Source of the DNA: Brevundimonas nasdae
GTDB lineage: Bacteria > Pseudomonadota > Alphaproteobacteria > Caulobacterales > Caulobacteraceae
Assembly (NCBI RefSeq): GCF_016654005.1
Contig: NZ_JAEPWN010000015.1
Coordinates: forward strand, 1 to 61,878
Direction: 5' to 3'
DNA: 61,878 nt
Part shown: positions 17,064 through 25,566 of the stretch, in pieces
Numbering within the stretch: position 1 is the first letter of the stretch
Layout: every line of letters begins with the position of its first letter
The notes under the pieces: generated by a model
The model's input: only the letters and a program-made list of their open reading frames with translations
What the model was told of the DNA's origin: nothing
Databases searched by the model: none
Made by a program: the position numbers and the translations under genes

Positions 17064-18050
17064 CTACTCCAAAATCCGGTCCAACCAGTTCACGAACAGA
17101 GCGGCCCAGGTGGTTGACGGAGAAACCGGAACGCCAAGGCCGAAGCCGTGGCCGCCTTCTTGATAGAGGTGGGCCTCGACAGGGCGGTGGGCGGCGCGGG
17201 CGGCGGCGATCCAGGCCAGGCTGTTGTCGGCGGATACGGTCGTGTCGTCCCAGGCGTGGACCAGGAAGCTGGGCGGGGTTTCGACGCCGACGTGCAGGAC
17301 GGGCGAGCGTTTCTGGCTCAGTTCGGCGGGGGCGTTGGCGCCCAGAAGCAGACCACGCGAACCGCTGTGGACCAGCGGCGCCTCAAGCGACAGAACCGGA
17401 TAGATCAGGCCGACTGCGTCAGGGCGGGCGTTGAGCGCGTCGGCGGCGTCGACGGGCGCATAGACGGCCTCTGTCCAACCGGTCGCCAGACTGCCCGCCA
17501 GATGCCCGCCCGCCGAGAACCCGACCACCGCCACATGATCAGGCTGGATGGACAGAGTCTGCGCACGCTGACGCAGCAGGCGGATGGCGCGCTGGGCGTC
17601 CTGCAAAGGCACATCGGCGCGATTGGGCCAGCCCTCGCCCGGCAGGCGGTAGTTCAGCACCGCGACCAGATAGCCCTTTGCGGCGAAATATTCTGCGACC
17701 TCGACGCCTTCATTGGCGATGGAGACGAACATATAGCCGCCGCCCGGGATGACCAGCAACGCACGGCCGTTTGGCTGGGCCGGACGCCAGATCCGCATCG
17801 ACGGCGCGGGCGTCGACTTCAGGAAGGAGCCGGGCCAGTTGGGAAAGTCCGCAAGGGGCCTGTAGCTTTCGCGTCCCGGCGCGTCGGCAGGCCATAGCAT
17901 GATCTCCTCGGCGGCGTCCCAGGCGGCGGGTCGGGTCATCTCCGGCGCACGCGGCTTCAGCGGCGTGGTCTGAGCCAGCGACGCGCCCGCACTGAAACAG
18001 ACCGCCCCCAGCAGAGCCGCGCCCAGCAGATTACGGCGATCAGTTCGCAT
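17064..18050 (-). CDS. Secreted alpha/beta hydrolase (acetyl-esterase-like)
   Basis: 328 residues. A twin-arginine-like signal (RTDRRNLLGAALLGAVCFSA, cleaved near SLAQ) sends it to the periplasm. The alpha/beta-hydrolase core has the oxyanion motif VIPGGGYMFV, nucleophile elbow GFSAGG near residue 172, an acid in HAWDDTTVS and the catalytic His in EGGHGFG. This HSL/acetyl-xylan-esterase-like pattern, next to a GH3 glycosidase and a carboxylesterase, suggests removal of ester groups from a plant-derived glycan or glycoside. Starts 11 bp inside the preceding M20 peptidase gene and ends the operon. Confidence 0.88.
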   Translation of the reverse strand: MRTDRRNLLGAALLGAVCFSAGASLAQTTPLKPRAPEMTRPAAWDAAEEIMLWPADAPGRESYRPLADFPNWPGSFLKSTPAPSMRIWRPAQPNGRALLVIPGGGYMFVSIANEGVEVAEYFAAKGYLVAVLNYRLPGEGWPNRADVPLQDAQRAIRLLRQRAQTLSIQPDHVAVVGFSAGGHLAGSLATGWTEAVYAPVDAADALNARPDAVGLIYPVLSLEAPLVHSGSRGLLLGANAPAELSQKRSPVLHVGVETPPSFLVHAWDDTTVSADNSLAWIAAARAAHRPVEAHLYQEGGHGFGLGVPVSPSTTWAALFVNWLDRILE

Positions 18051-19542
18051 GGGCGGCCGTTCCGGCTTCGCCGGCCATCAGCCGGGCGTAGAAGCGAATA
18101 TTCCGCTCCAGATTATCCAGCGTCATATGTTCGTTGACGCCGTGGATCATGCCCAGTTCCGACAGGTGGAAACGGTTGGGCGCGAACCGGTACACGTCCT
18201 GCGCCACAGGCGTCAGATAGCGGGAATCCGAACCCGCGATCATCAGCGAGGGCGCGATCGGGGTGGCGGGCGCCTCATCACCCAGCGCGCTGGCCAGATA
18301 GCGGTAGGCGTCGGACCTAGACGACGAGACCGGCGTCGGCTCACGCCCCATCCCCTCGATCTCGACTTCGACCGGCAGCCCCTTGGTCGCCGCACGCGCG
18401 CGGTCCACGACATCCTGAACCGAGGCGCCCGGCGCGATGCGGTAGTTGATCCAGACGCTGGCGGTCTGGGGCAGGACATTCTCCTTGGGCGATCCGCTCA
18501 GCATGGTCGGGGCGATGGTGGTGTGCATTCCGGCGGCGGCGGCGGGGTTGGCCGCCATCTGCTTGGCCAGAAGACCGCCGAACAGCCAGTCGTTGGCCAG
18601 GAACAGCCGCGTCGAGAAGGGCGCATAGGGCGCAAGTTCGCGCAGACCCTCACGCGTGGCGCCGTCGTAACGCAGCGGCCAGGCCTTGCCCTCGATGGCG
18701 GTGATGGCGCGGGCCAGAACCGACACGGCGGTCTGGCTGGGCGGGGCCGACGCATGACCGCCCTGCCCCTTGGCCGTGATCTTCAAGGTGACATAGCCCT
18801 TTTCCGCCACGGCGATCAGGGCGGCGGGGCCTTTGACGGCGGGGTGGTCTTCGATGATGGCCGAGCCTTCGTCCAGCACGAACCAGGCGCGGATGTTGCG
18901 CGCCTTCAGCACCTCTGCGACGGCCTTGGCGCCATTGCCCTGGACCTCTTCGTCATGGCCGGAGACGACGATGATGGTGCGTTCCGGCTGGCGGCCGGCC
19001 TTGGCCAGGGCCTCGCCCGCCTCCAGCAGGGCGATCAGCGAGCCCTTGTCGTCGATGGCGCCGCGCCCCCAGACCGCGCCATCCGCCACCAGGCCGGAGA
19101 AGGGCGGCGTCTTCCATTCGTTTAGGGTTTCGGGCGAGGCGGGGACCACGTCCTGGTGCGCCATCAGGATGATCGGCTGAAGCGCCGGATTGCGCCCCGT
19201 CCACGTCCAGATCAGGGCGCCCTCGCCGACGGTTTCGCGTTTGGCGGCGGCGTGGAAGGCGGGATAGGTCTGGGCCATCCAGTCATGGAAGGCGGTCCAT
19301 TGGCTCAGGTCATTCTCGGCCTTGTCCTGATGCGACACGGTTTCGAAGCGGATCGCCTGACCCAGCCGGTCCGCCGCCTGATTGAGGTCGAACGCCACGA
19401 CAGCAGGCGCTTGATCCGTCGCCAGTGCGGTCGGTTTCAACATCAGGGTGCGGACCACCAGAACGGCGATCAGCAGAACCAATGCGGCGATAGCGATACC
19501 GAAGACAGTCAGCAGCCGCCCCGCCCAACCCTTGCGCCTCAT
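18040..19542 (-). CDS. M20 family metallopeptidase, PM20D1-like, membrane-anchored
   Basis: 500 residues from ATG 19542, whose ATGA overlaps the stop of the upstream gene. A longer frame exists but would run far into that gene. The N-terminal membrane anchor (LLTVFGIAIAALVLLIAVLV) precedes an M20 zinc dipeptidase domain: metal ligands in MAHQDVVP and WGRGAIDDKG, catalytic pair in SGHDEEVQG, and the dimerisation domain QGGHASAPP. PM20D1-type enzymes cleave or form N-acyl amino acids. It is probably periplasmic. Its placement beside glycosidase and esterase genes suggests a conjugated amino acid in the same substrate. Confidence 0.88.
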   Translation of the reverse strand: MRRKGWAGRLLTVFGIAIAALVLLIAVLVVRTLMLKPTALATDQAPAVVAFDLNQAADRLGQAIRFETVSHQDKAENDLSQWTAFHDWMAQTYPAFHAAAKRETVGEGALIWTWTGRNPALQPIILMAHQDVVPASPETLNEWKTPPFSGLVADGAVWGRGAIDDKGSLIALLEAGEALAKAGRQPERTIIVVSGHDEEVQGNGAKAVAEVLKARNIRAWFVLDEGSAIIEDHPAVKGPAALIAVAEKGYVTLKITAKGQGGHASAPPSQTAVSVLARAITAIEGKAWPLRYDGATREGLRELAPYAPFSTRLFLANDWLFGGLLAKQMAANPAAAAGMHTTIAPTMLSGSPKENVLPQTASVWINYRIAPGASVQDVVDRARAATKGLPVEVEIEGMGREPTPVSSSRSDAYRYLASALGDEAPATPIAPSLMIAGSDSRYLTPVAQDVYRFAPNRFHLSELGMIHGVNEHMTLDNLERNIRFYARLMAGEAGTAAHAN

Positions 19543-20468
19543 GCCCGTTGTCCTTGCAGTGTGGTGAAGTATTGCAGCGCCTGACCGGCGGCGGCGACTT
19601 CCTCGCCAACCGGCATGTTCTCGCGCTCGATGAAGGAGATGGCGATCCCGGCCTCGGCGGAGGCGCGGCGCCAGCTCGCCCAGTCGATCACCCCTTGGCC
19701 GAAAGCGGCGGACGCAGGCGACGCAAGCCGTGTCGTGGGCTGCAACGGCGCGCGCCAATCCTTCAGATGGGCCGAGCGGAACCGCCCCGGATGACGGGCC
19801 AGAAGGTCGAACGGATCGGCCCCGCCCAGAACGGCGTTGCCGACATCGAACTGGAAATGCGCCTGCGCGGGATCGACCCGCTCAAGCAACAGGTCCATGG
19901 CCGCCTGTCCGCCGACATCGGCGAACTCGACATTGTGGTTGTGATAGGCGATGGCCACGCCTGCCGAGCGGGCCTTCTCGCCGATCTGGTTCAGGCGATC
20001 CGCGTTCCAGCGCCAGTCGTCCGCCGTCAGGGGATGCGCCAGCAGGGCCGCAAAACGATCCGCAGGCGCGATCTCCAACAGACCGGCGAAGCCGGGCATG
20101 GGCGCCGCCACCGTGGTCATGCCGATCTCACGCGCATAGGCCAGACGGTGGTCCAGCTCCGCATCGGTCATCTGCAGGATGGGCAGGTGACCGCTGACGC
20201 AGGCCAGGCCCGCCGCGTCAAAGGCCGCCCTCAGTTCGGCGCCGGACAGGTCGGGCGCGCCCGCCAGCTCCACCTTGCGGACCCCCAGATCGGCCAGGGC
20301 CTTCAGCGTGCCGGGAAAATCCTGCGCCATCGACTGGCGCACCATCCACAACTGGACGCCCAGATCCGCAGGCGGGGCGACCGCCGCTGACGCCGATCCG
20401 CCTTCACTCAAGGACCAGACAAGGGGCGCGGCCCCCGCCATCGCCAGTAATCCACGCCGTGACAGCAT
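19539..20468 (-). CDS. Sugar phosphate isomerase/epimerase-like TIM-barrel protein, exported
   Basis: 309 residues. A Tat-type leader (LSRRGLLAMAGAAPLVWSLS) with cleavage near SASA, then a xylose-isomerase-like TIM barrel: LGVQLWMVRQSMAQDFPGTL, LADLGVRKVELAG, AIAYHNHNVEF, FQFDVGNAVLGGADP and ISFIERENM. Metal-binding residues are plausibly the His, Asp and Glu in these motifs. Members act as isomerases or epimerases on keto sugars or as oxidoreductase partners. The exact substrate is unknown. Stop overlaps the M20 start by 4 bp, and the gene lies 27 bp after the carboxylesterase. Confidence 0.85.
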   Translation of the reverse strand: MLSRRGLLAMAGAAPLVWSLSEGGSASAAVAPPADLGVQLWMVRQSMAQDFPGTLKALADLGVRKVELAGAPDLSGAELRAAFDAAGLACVSGHLPILQMTDAELDHRLAYAREIGMTTVAAPMPGFAGLLEIAPADRFAALLAHPLTADDWRWNADRLNQIGEKARSAGVAIAYHNHNVEFADVGGQAAMDLLLERVDPAQAHFQFDVGNAVLGGADPFDLLARHPGRFRSAHLKDWRAPLQPTTRLASPASAAFGQGVIDWASWRRASAEAGIAISFIERENMPVGEEVAAAGQALQYFTTLQGQRA

Positions 20469-20495
20469 TTTGCGCCCTCCCCCTCAGCCTAGAAA

Positions 20496-22097
20496 TCAGT
20501 GATTGTCCGCGCGGCCCTGCATGAAATCCAGCCGGGCTTTCAGCGGATCGGTCTCGCCGACGAAACCGCCCTGCGGCGTCACCGACAACAGGCGATCCGT
20601 CTGTGTCTCAAAGCGCGGCCAGTTCGGCAGACCGTGTCCATTCGGATCGCCGTTGCGGGCGAAGTTGGCCCAATAGTCCGCCAGACGCGTCGCCACCGCC
20701 TGATCCTGCTGGGTCGGGTGATCCAGCATGGCGCTCAACCGATCAAAACCATAGGCGACGTCGGAAGCATGACCGGCGCCCCAGACATCGACCTCACGCT
20801 TCTCCTCGGCCACATAGCCGAAGCGGTACTGATAGACGGGTGCGCCTTGAGCGGCGAAGGCGCGGGCCACGAAACGCGCAGGCTCGACCATGTTCTTGTC
20901 GCTGCCTACCGCCCGGTTGACGCCTTCGACCGGGGTCTGACCATCGGGATCATACAGATGGCGGGCGGCGGCTTCATCGGCGCCGAACTTGGCGAAGGTC
21001 GCGTCCTTGTTGTTGGCGAACTCCAGACTGAGATCCGCCGTGGTGGCGCCGATCAGGACCGGAACCGACCGCTGACGCCCCTGACGATATTGGGCCTCCG
21101 GCGTCATGGCGACGACGCGGCCATCGACCACCGGCCCGGCATAGAGGGCGCGGGGGCCCGCGACGACCAGGGTCATCATGTTCAGGTCGCCATTGATCCG
21201 TTCCGCAGGAAGGTCGCGCAGGGCTGCGACCGCCTCGGCGCCCGTGGACGTGACGCCGAGCCGCTCTGCAAAGGCTGCGCCCAGGCTGTCAGCGGAAGGC
21301 GCGCCCTCCAGGTCTTCGGACAGGCGGCGTTCGCGCCCCAGGAAATCACGCCCGGCGCCGGACTGGATGATGGCGCGGTCGAACAGCCCCTCCCCCATTG
21401 GCGAGCCGAGCAGCAGATTGATGGAAATGCCGCCCGCAGATTCGCCCATCACCGTGACATTGGCGGGATCACCGCCGAAGGCTGAGATATTGGCCCGGAC
21501 CCAGCGCAGGGCCGCCATCTGATCCATCAGGCCGTAATCGCCCTTGGGCTCGTCAGGATGTTCCGCCGTCAGGCCAGGGTGGCCGAAGAAGCCCAGCCGC
21601 CCCAGCCGGTAGTTGAAGGTGACGACCACCAGGCCGCGTTTGGCCAGCTGATCGCCATAGGTTTCCGGTGAAGACGACCCGCCGTTCACGAACCCGCCGC
21701 CGTGGATCCAGACCAGAACCGGCAGCTTCTGGCGCGCCGATACCCGTTCAGGCCGCCAGACATTCAGATACAGGCAGTCCTCAGACAGAGGCGCGGGCGG
21801 CGTGACCTTCACCCCTGGCAGGTTCGGCATCCGCCCCTGCATACAGTCCGGGCTAAGCGCACCCGCGTCGCGCACCCCCGCCCAGGCCGCGACGGGCTGG
21901 GGCGGGCGCCAACGCAGATCACCGACGGGCGCCGCCGCATAGGGCACGCCGCGCCAGGCGGCGACACCGTCCTGAACCACGCCGCGCACGGCGCCGCTCT
22001 GGACCTGGGCGACCGGCTGCGACTGACCGGCATGGGCCAGCGCAGGAAGACCGGCGCCCAGAACGCCGACAAGGGCCAGAACGAGCGCCGGTTTCAT
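20496..22097 (-). CDS. Carboxylesterase type B, secreted
   Basis: 533 residues with a cleavable signal peptide (ALVLALVGVLGAGLPALAHA). Diagnostic motifs are EDCLYLNVW (near residue 105), the oxyanion stretch VLVWIHGGGFVNG, the nucleophile elbow GESAGG around residue 220, and GAGHASDVAYGF with the catalytic His near residue 440. Length is typical of type B esterases. It should hydrolyse aryl or alkyl esters in the periplasm or outside. Only 2 bp separate it from the GH3 gene, so both act together on an esterified glycoside. Confidence 0.92.
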   Translation of the reverse strand: MKPALVLALVGVLGAGLPALAHAGQSQPVAQVQSGAVRGVVQDGVAAWRGVPYAAAPVGDLRWRPPQPVAAWAGVRDAGALSPDCMQGRMPNLPGVKVTPPAPLSEDCLYLNVWRPERVSARQKLPVLVWIHGGGFVNGGSSSPETYGDQLAKRGLVVVTFNYRLGRLGFFGHPGLTAEHPDEPKGDYGLMDQMAALRWVRANISAFGGDPANVTVMGESAGGISINLLLGSPMGEGLFDRAIIQSGAGRDFLGRERRLSEDLEGAPSADSLGAAFAERLGVTSTGAEAVAALRDLPAERINGDLNMMTLVVAGPRALYAGPVVDGRVVAMTPEAQYRQGRQRSVPVLIGATTADLSLEFANNKDATFAKFGADEAAARHLYDPDGQTPVEGVNRAVGSDKNMVEPARFVARAFAAQGAPVYQYRFGYVAEEKREVDVWGAGHASDVAYGFDRLSAMLDHPTQQDQAVATRLADYWANFARNGDPNGHGLPNWPRFETQTDRLLSVTPQGGFVGETDPLKARLDFMQGRADNH

Positions 22098-22099
22098 TC

Positions 22100-24394
22100 T
22101 TACTGGTCTCCGGCGACAGTGCGGGCGATCTGGCTCGCTGCGTTCAGACGGACGTTCGCCCGGCCTTCCGGCGCATCGGCGGCGCGGCCGATATAGACCT
22201 GATACTCACCGCCTGCGCGGCGCCAGCCGCTGGCCGCCGTGTCCCACGAGGCCAGCAGACGGGGGTCTGCGGACACTGTGACCGTGCGGCTTTCGCCGGG
22301 CTGAAGCTCGACCCGCGCCCAGCCGACCAGACGATGCGTGCGTCCCGGAGGCGCCGCATAAAGCTGGGCCACTTCGGTTCCCGCACGGGCGCCTGTGTTG
22401 GTCAGGGTGACGGTGGCGCTGAGGTCTGCGCCGCCGTTGAACCGTGCATTGGCGTAACGGAAGCTGGTGTAGGTCAGACCGTGGCCAAAGGCGAACAGCG
22501 GCTTGGCGCCCGTCCGTTCGAACCAGCGATAACCGACGTCCGAACCTTCCTGCATGTCGAAACCGAACGGCGCGACCGGCTTGCCCAGACCAAAGGGCGT
22601 GCGCTGGGTCGGATCAAAGCCGGGGATTTCGGGGCGCGGCAGTTGTTCGACCGAAGCGGGGAAGGTCATCGGCAGACGGCCCGAGGGCGACACCTCGCCG
22701 GTCAGCAGCTTGGCGATGGCCTCGCCTCCGCGCTGGCCGGGATACCAGGCCTGAAGCACTGCCCCGACCTTGGACAGCCACGGCATGGCGGTCGGGTTTC
22801 CGCTTTCCAGAACAGCGACGGTGCGCGGGTTGGCCCCGGCGACGGCCGCGATCAGATCATCCTGACCGAACGGGAACAGCAGGTTCTCGGCGTCCATCCC
22901 TTCTTCTTCGGGACGGGTGGCGAAGACGATGGCGACATCGGCGGCGCGGGCGAGCGCCGCCGCGCGGGTCGGGTCGGAACCGTCGTCGAACTGAATGTCG
23001 GCGTCGGGGCGCAGAGCCTGCAACGCCTTCAGCGGCGACGACAGGCCATAGACCGGCGCCAGCAGGGCCGAGATGCCTTCACGCCCGCGTCCGTCGCGGA
23101 AGCTGCCGCCATAGGGCATGACCTGGGACGAACCACCGCCGCCCGCCAGAACGCCGCGATCCGCGAAGCCGCCGATCACCACGATTTTCTTGGCCGTCGC
23201 CGCCAGAGGCAGCAGGCCGCCCTCGTTCTTCAGCAGAACAATGCCCTGCAGGGCCACCTGCTCGGCGACAGCCGCATTGGCGGCCTGGTCAATGGCGCCG
23301 CCCTTTACCGCGACATTGTCGATGGCGCCGACGGCGAACAGGCTGCGCAGGATGCGATGCGCCGACAGGGCCACGCGATCCGCCGAAATCTCACCGGACT
23401 CGACGGCGGCCTTCAGCCCCGCGAAATAGTTTTCGTCCTGCGGGGACTCCTGATCCAGACCGGCCTCAAGCGCCGTCTTCATGCTGTGGACCGCCCCCCA
23501 GTCGGACATGACCCAACCGGCATAGCTCCACTCGTTGCGCAGGACATCGTTCAGCAGGAACGGGTGTTCGCAGGCATAGACGCCGTTGATCTTGTTATAG
23601 GCGCACATGACCGATCCGGGCCGACCGCGCGCATTGGCGATCTCGAAGGCCAAAAGGTCGGATTCGCGCAGCGCCCCCTCTTCGATGCGGGCGTCGTGGA
23701 CGAAACGGCCCGTCTCCTGATTGTTCAGGGCGTAATGTTTGATGGTCGAGACGACGTGCTTGTCCTGGATCCCGGCGATGGTCTCGCCAATGATCAGGCC
23801 GCTCAGCAGCGGGTCTTCGCCGGCATATTCGAAGTTGCGGCCGTTGCGGGGTTCGCGCGCCAGGTTGACGCCCCCCGCCAGCTGGATGTTGAAGCCCTTG
23901 GCGAAGGCCTCGGCGCCGACGACGCGGCCCGCCTCACGCGCCAGTTCGGTGTTGAAGGTCGAGGCCAGGGCCAGGCTGGCGGGCAGCGCCGTCGCCTCGT
24001 CGCCGCGACGCAGGATGCCGCCCAGATTGGCGACGCCCAGGCTGGCGTCCGACATCTGTTGCGCGGGAATGCCCAGGCGATCGACACCGGCCACATAACC
24101 TGCAGAACCCAGGGCGCCGGGCGGGGTTTCCTTACGCATGTTTTCGGGAATCGAAGCCGGCAGAGGCACGCCCAGCGACAACAGGCCGAAGCCCGACTGT
24201 GTCCGCAGCAGTTGAATCTGCTCATCCAGCGTCATGGCGGCGACCGCCAGTCGCGCCCGCTCATCAGGCGACAGGGCGGTGTTGGCCCACGGGCGCGCAG
24301 CGGCGGCCTGCGTCGGCTGGGCGACCGTTTCGGCCAGTACGGGCGTGGCCGACACAAGGATCGTCGAGGCCAGCAGAATTCCCGTCAACTTCAT
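22100..24394 (-). CDS. Glycoside hydrolase family 3, beta-glucosidase-like, secreted
   Basis: 764 residues. Signal peptide (GILLASTILVSATPVLAE), GH3 N-terminal TIM barrel with the nucleophile Asp in VMSDWGAVHS (near residue 300) and substrate loop YALNNQETGR, then the GH3 C-terminal sandwich (VVIGGFADRGVLAGGGGSS, DAENLLFPFGQDDL) and a fibronectin-III-like domain at the end (ATVTLTNTGARAGTEVAQLY). It should release beta-linked glucose or related sugars from oligosaccharides or plant glycosides. Its ATG overlaps the TetR stop (ATGA), so its expression is coupled to the regulator. Confidence 0.93.
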   Translation of the reverse strand: MKLTGILLASTILVSATPVLAETVAQPTQAAAARPWANTALSPDERARLAVAAMTLDEQIQLLRTQSGFGLLSLGVPLPASIPENMRKETPPGALGSAGYVAGVDRLGIPAQQMSDASLGVANLGGILRRGDEATALPASLALASTFNTELAREAGRVVGAEAFAKGFNIQLAGGVNLAREPRNGRNFEYAGEDPLLSGLIIGETIAGIQDKHVVSTIKHYALNNQETGRFVHDARIEEGALRESDLLAFEIANARGRPGSVMCAYNKINGVYACEHPFLLNDVLRNEWSYAGWVMSDWGAVHSMKTALEAGLDQESPQDENYFAGLKAAVESGEISADRVALSAHRILRSLFAVGAIDNVAVKGGAIDQAANAAVAEQVALQGIVLLKNEGGLLPLAATAKKIVVIGGFADRGVLAGGGGSSQVMPYGGSFRDGRGREGISALLAPVYGLSSPLKALQALRPDADIQFDDGSDPTRAAALARAADVAIVFATRPEEEGMDAENLLFPFGQDDLIAAVAGANPRTVAVLESGNPTAMPWLSKVGAVLQAWYPGQRGGEAIAKLLTGEVSPSGRLPMTFPASVEQLPRPEIPGFDPTQRTPFGLGKPVAPFGFDMQEGSDVGYRWFERTGAKPLFAFGHGLTYTSFRYANARFNGGADLSATVTLTNTGARAGTEVAQLYAAPPGRTHRLVGWARVELQPGESRTVTVSADPRLLASWDTAASGWRRAGGEYQVYIGRAADAPEGRANVRLNAASQIARTVAGDQ

Positions 24395-25107
24395 GGATTC
24401 GTTTCCTTTGGTTTTATTCGCCCGCGCACGCGGAATCCGCCTGCAGCAGGTTCAGGTTCGATGGTTTCGTTGATGCCGTAGGACAGCAGCCGACGAAGAA
24501 GCCGCACCGACTTGACCATTTCGCCGGGTTCTTCCGCCGTCAGTTCGGCGACCGACAGGCCGCGAATGGACCAGACGATCAGCCGCTTCATCACAGGCGG
24601 CACCGGAATGCCGGCGGCCTCCGCCACCATGTCCACGGCGATGAAGGAGTCCTTTTCGATGGCGATCTGCAGCGGCTTCAGGCGGCGGTTCAGTTCTTCA
24701 TCGCTGCGTGCGCCCTGCAGCACTTCCAGCACAGCCACGCCTTCGGGCCGCGACAGCACCTTCCACATGACTTCGGGCAGAGACAGCAACCGTTCCTTGG
24801 GGTCGTCGAACGCCGCCAGCATCTCGCGATACAGGACCATTTCCTCGGCGTAGACGCTCTCCACCACGAACAGCATCATATCCACCTTGGTGGGGAACTG
24901 ATGCAGCATTGCGCCCCGGCTGACCTTGGCGTCCGCAGCCACGGCCATAGTGGTCGTGGCGGAATATCCCCGCGAATACAGGGACTGGATCGCGGCTTCG
25001 AGCAGCCGGGCGCGGGTTTCTGCGCTGCGGCTTTCCTGGGTGCGGCGCGGCGGCTTGGTCTGGGTCAAGGTCGAAGATCTCCTGGCAGGCCCGCCCTCGC
25101 GAACCAC
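24391..25107 (-). CDS. TetR family transcriptional regulator
   Basis: 238 residues. The N-terminal helix-turn-helix is seen in TRARLLEAAIQSLYSRGYSA and DAKVSRGAMLHQFPTKVDM, the TetR signature, preceded by about 30 charged residues. The C-terminal ligand domain is not assignable. It opens the six-gene hydrolase operon and overlaps GH3 by 4 bp, so it probably represses its own operon and is relieved by a product of the pathway. In-frame starts further upstream were not found with a good ribosome site. Confidence 0.93.
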   Translation of the reverse strand: MVREGGPARRSSTLTQTKPPRRTQESRSAETRARLLEAAIQSLYSRGYSATTTMAVAADAKVSRGAMLHQFPTKVDMMLFVVESVYAEEMVLYREMLAAFDDPKERLLSLPEVMWKVLSRPEGVAVLEVLQGARSDEELNRRLKPLQIAIEKDSFIAVDMVAEAAGIPVPPVMKRLIVWSIRGLSVAELTAEEPGEMVKSVRLLRRLLSYGINETIEPEPAAGGFRVRGRIKPKETNP

Positions 25108-25507
25108 CCGCAGTTATCCGGGAACGACCAGCGGATGTAACCCCGCAAGACCAGGCTGCAGAAAAAAGAGGACAGCACGCCCGGAACTGACCAGCCGGAC
25201 ATCGAACGCCGCGCGCCGAAACCGTCTTCGAAGTGGTCGCCCCGCCTGCTCATCGCCTCACTTCGTCCTGCCGGTTCCACCACCCATATTCCCGACCCTA
25301 TGGGCCGGATCAAAAACAGTCAATATTGTTTGTAACTTACTTTTTGGCGACGGCGGCGACTGCTGATCGGTCGACGACAGGAAGGATCGGCACGGTCGAA
25401 AACTGAAGGCGACACCGATTATCGACATTCAGTCGACAGTCGCGAGTGATGCCGAACAACGCCCCGCCATACTTCAACCGCACACGACGCGACTGACGGC
25501 GTTAATA
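25108..25507. other. Intergenic region upstream of the TetR operon
   Basis: About 400 bases between the TetR gene and the terminator of the receptor gene. I see no coding region on either strand that holds a recognisable protein. It contains one promoter-like sequence for the TetR operon (separate entry) and an AT-rich tract near 25310-25345 where a regulator could bind. Confidence 0.4.
25295..25323 (-). promoter_or_regulatory. Possible sigma-70-type promoter for the TetR-GH3 operon
   Basis: On the minus strand TTGACT (25323-25318) and TAGGGT (25300-25295) are spaced by exactly 17 bases, inside the AT-rich tract before the TetR gene. The leader would be close to 190 bases long. The minus-10 match is only fair, so this is tentative. 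Confidence 0.35.
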
Positions 25508-25541
25508 TAAAAAAAGACGGGCCGGACGCAGTCCGGCCCGT
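25508..25541 (-). terminator. Rho-independent terminator of the aminosugar receptor gene
   Basis: Arms 25517-25527 and 25531-25541 form a perfect 11-bp GC-rich stem (ACGGGCCGGAC / GTCCGGCCCGT) with a GCA loop. On the minus strand it is followed by a T-run (the A-run 25508-25515 on the plus strand). It lies 26 bp after the stop of the receptor gene at 25567 and is a textbook intrinsic terminator. Confidence 0.9.
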
Positions 25542-25566
25542 GCCCAAACCGGGCAGGCTCAGAAGC

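Noticed and set aside
16961..17434. A 157-codon plus-strand gene after the sigma region
   Set aside because: Only the first 33 codons look protein-like; the rest is arginine-rich antisense of the hydrolase gene.
22334..24481. A 715-codon plus-strand open frame opposite the GH3 gene
   Set aside because: Arg/Gly/Gln-rich translation with no domain, fully inside the antisense of a clear glycosidase. It is an artefact of high-GC codon bias.
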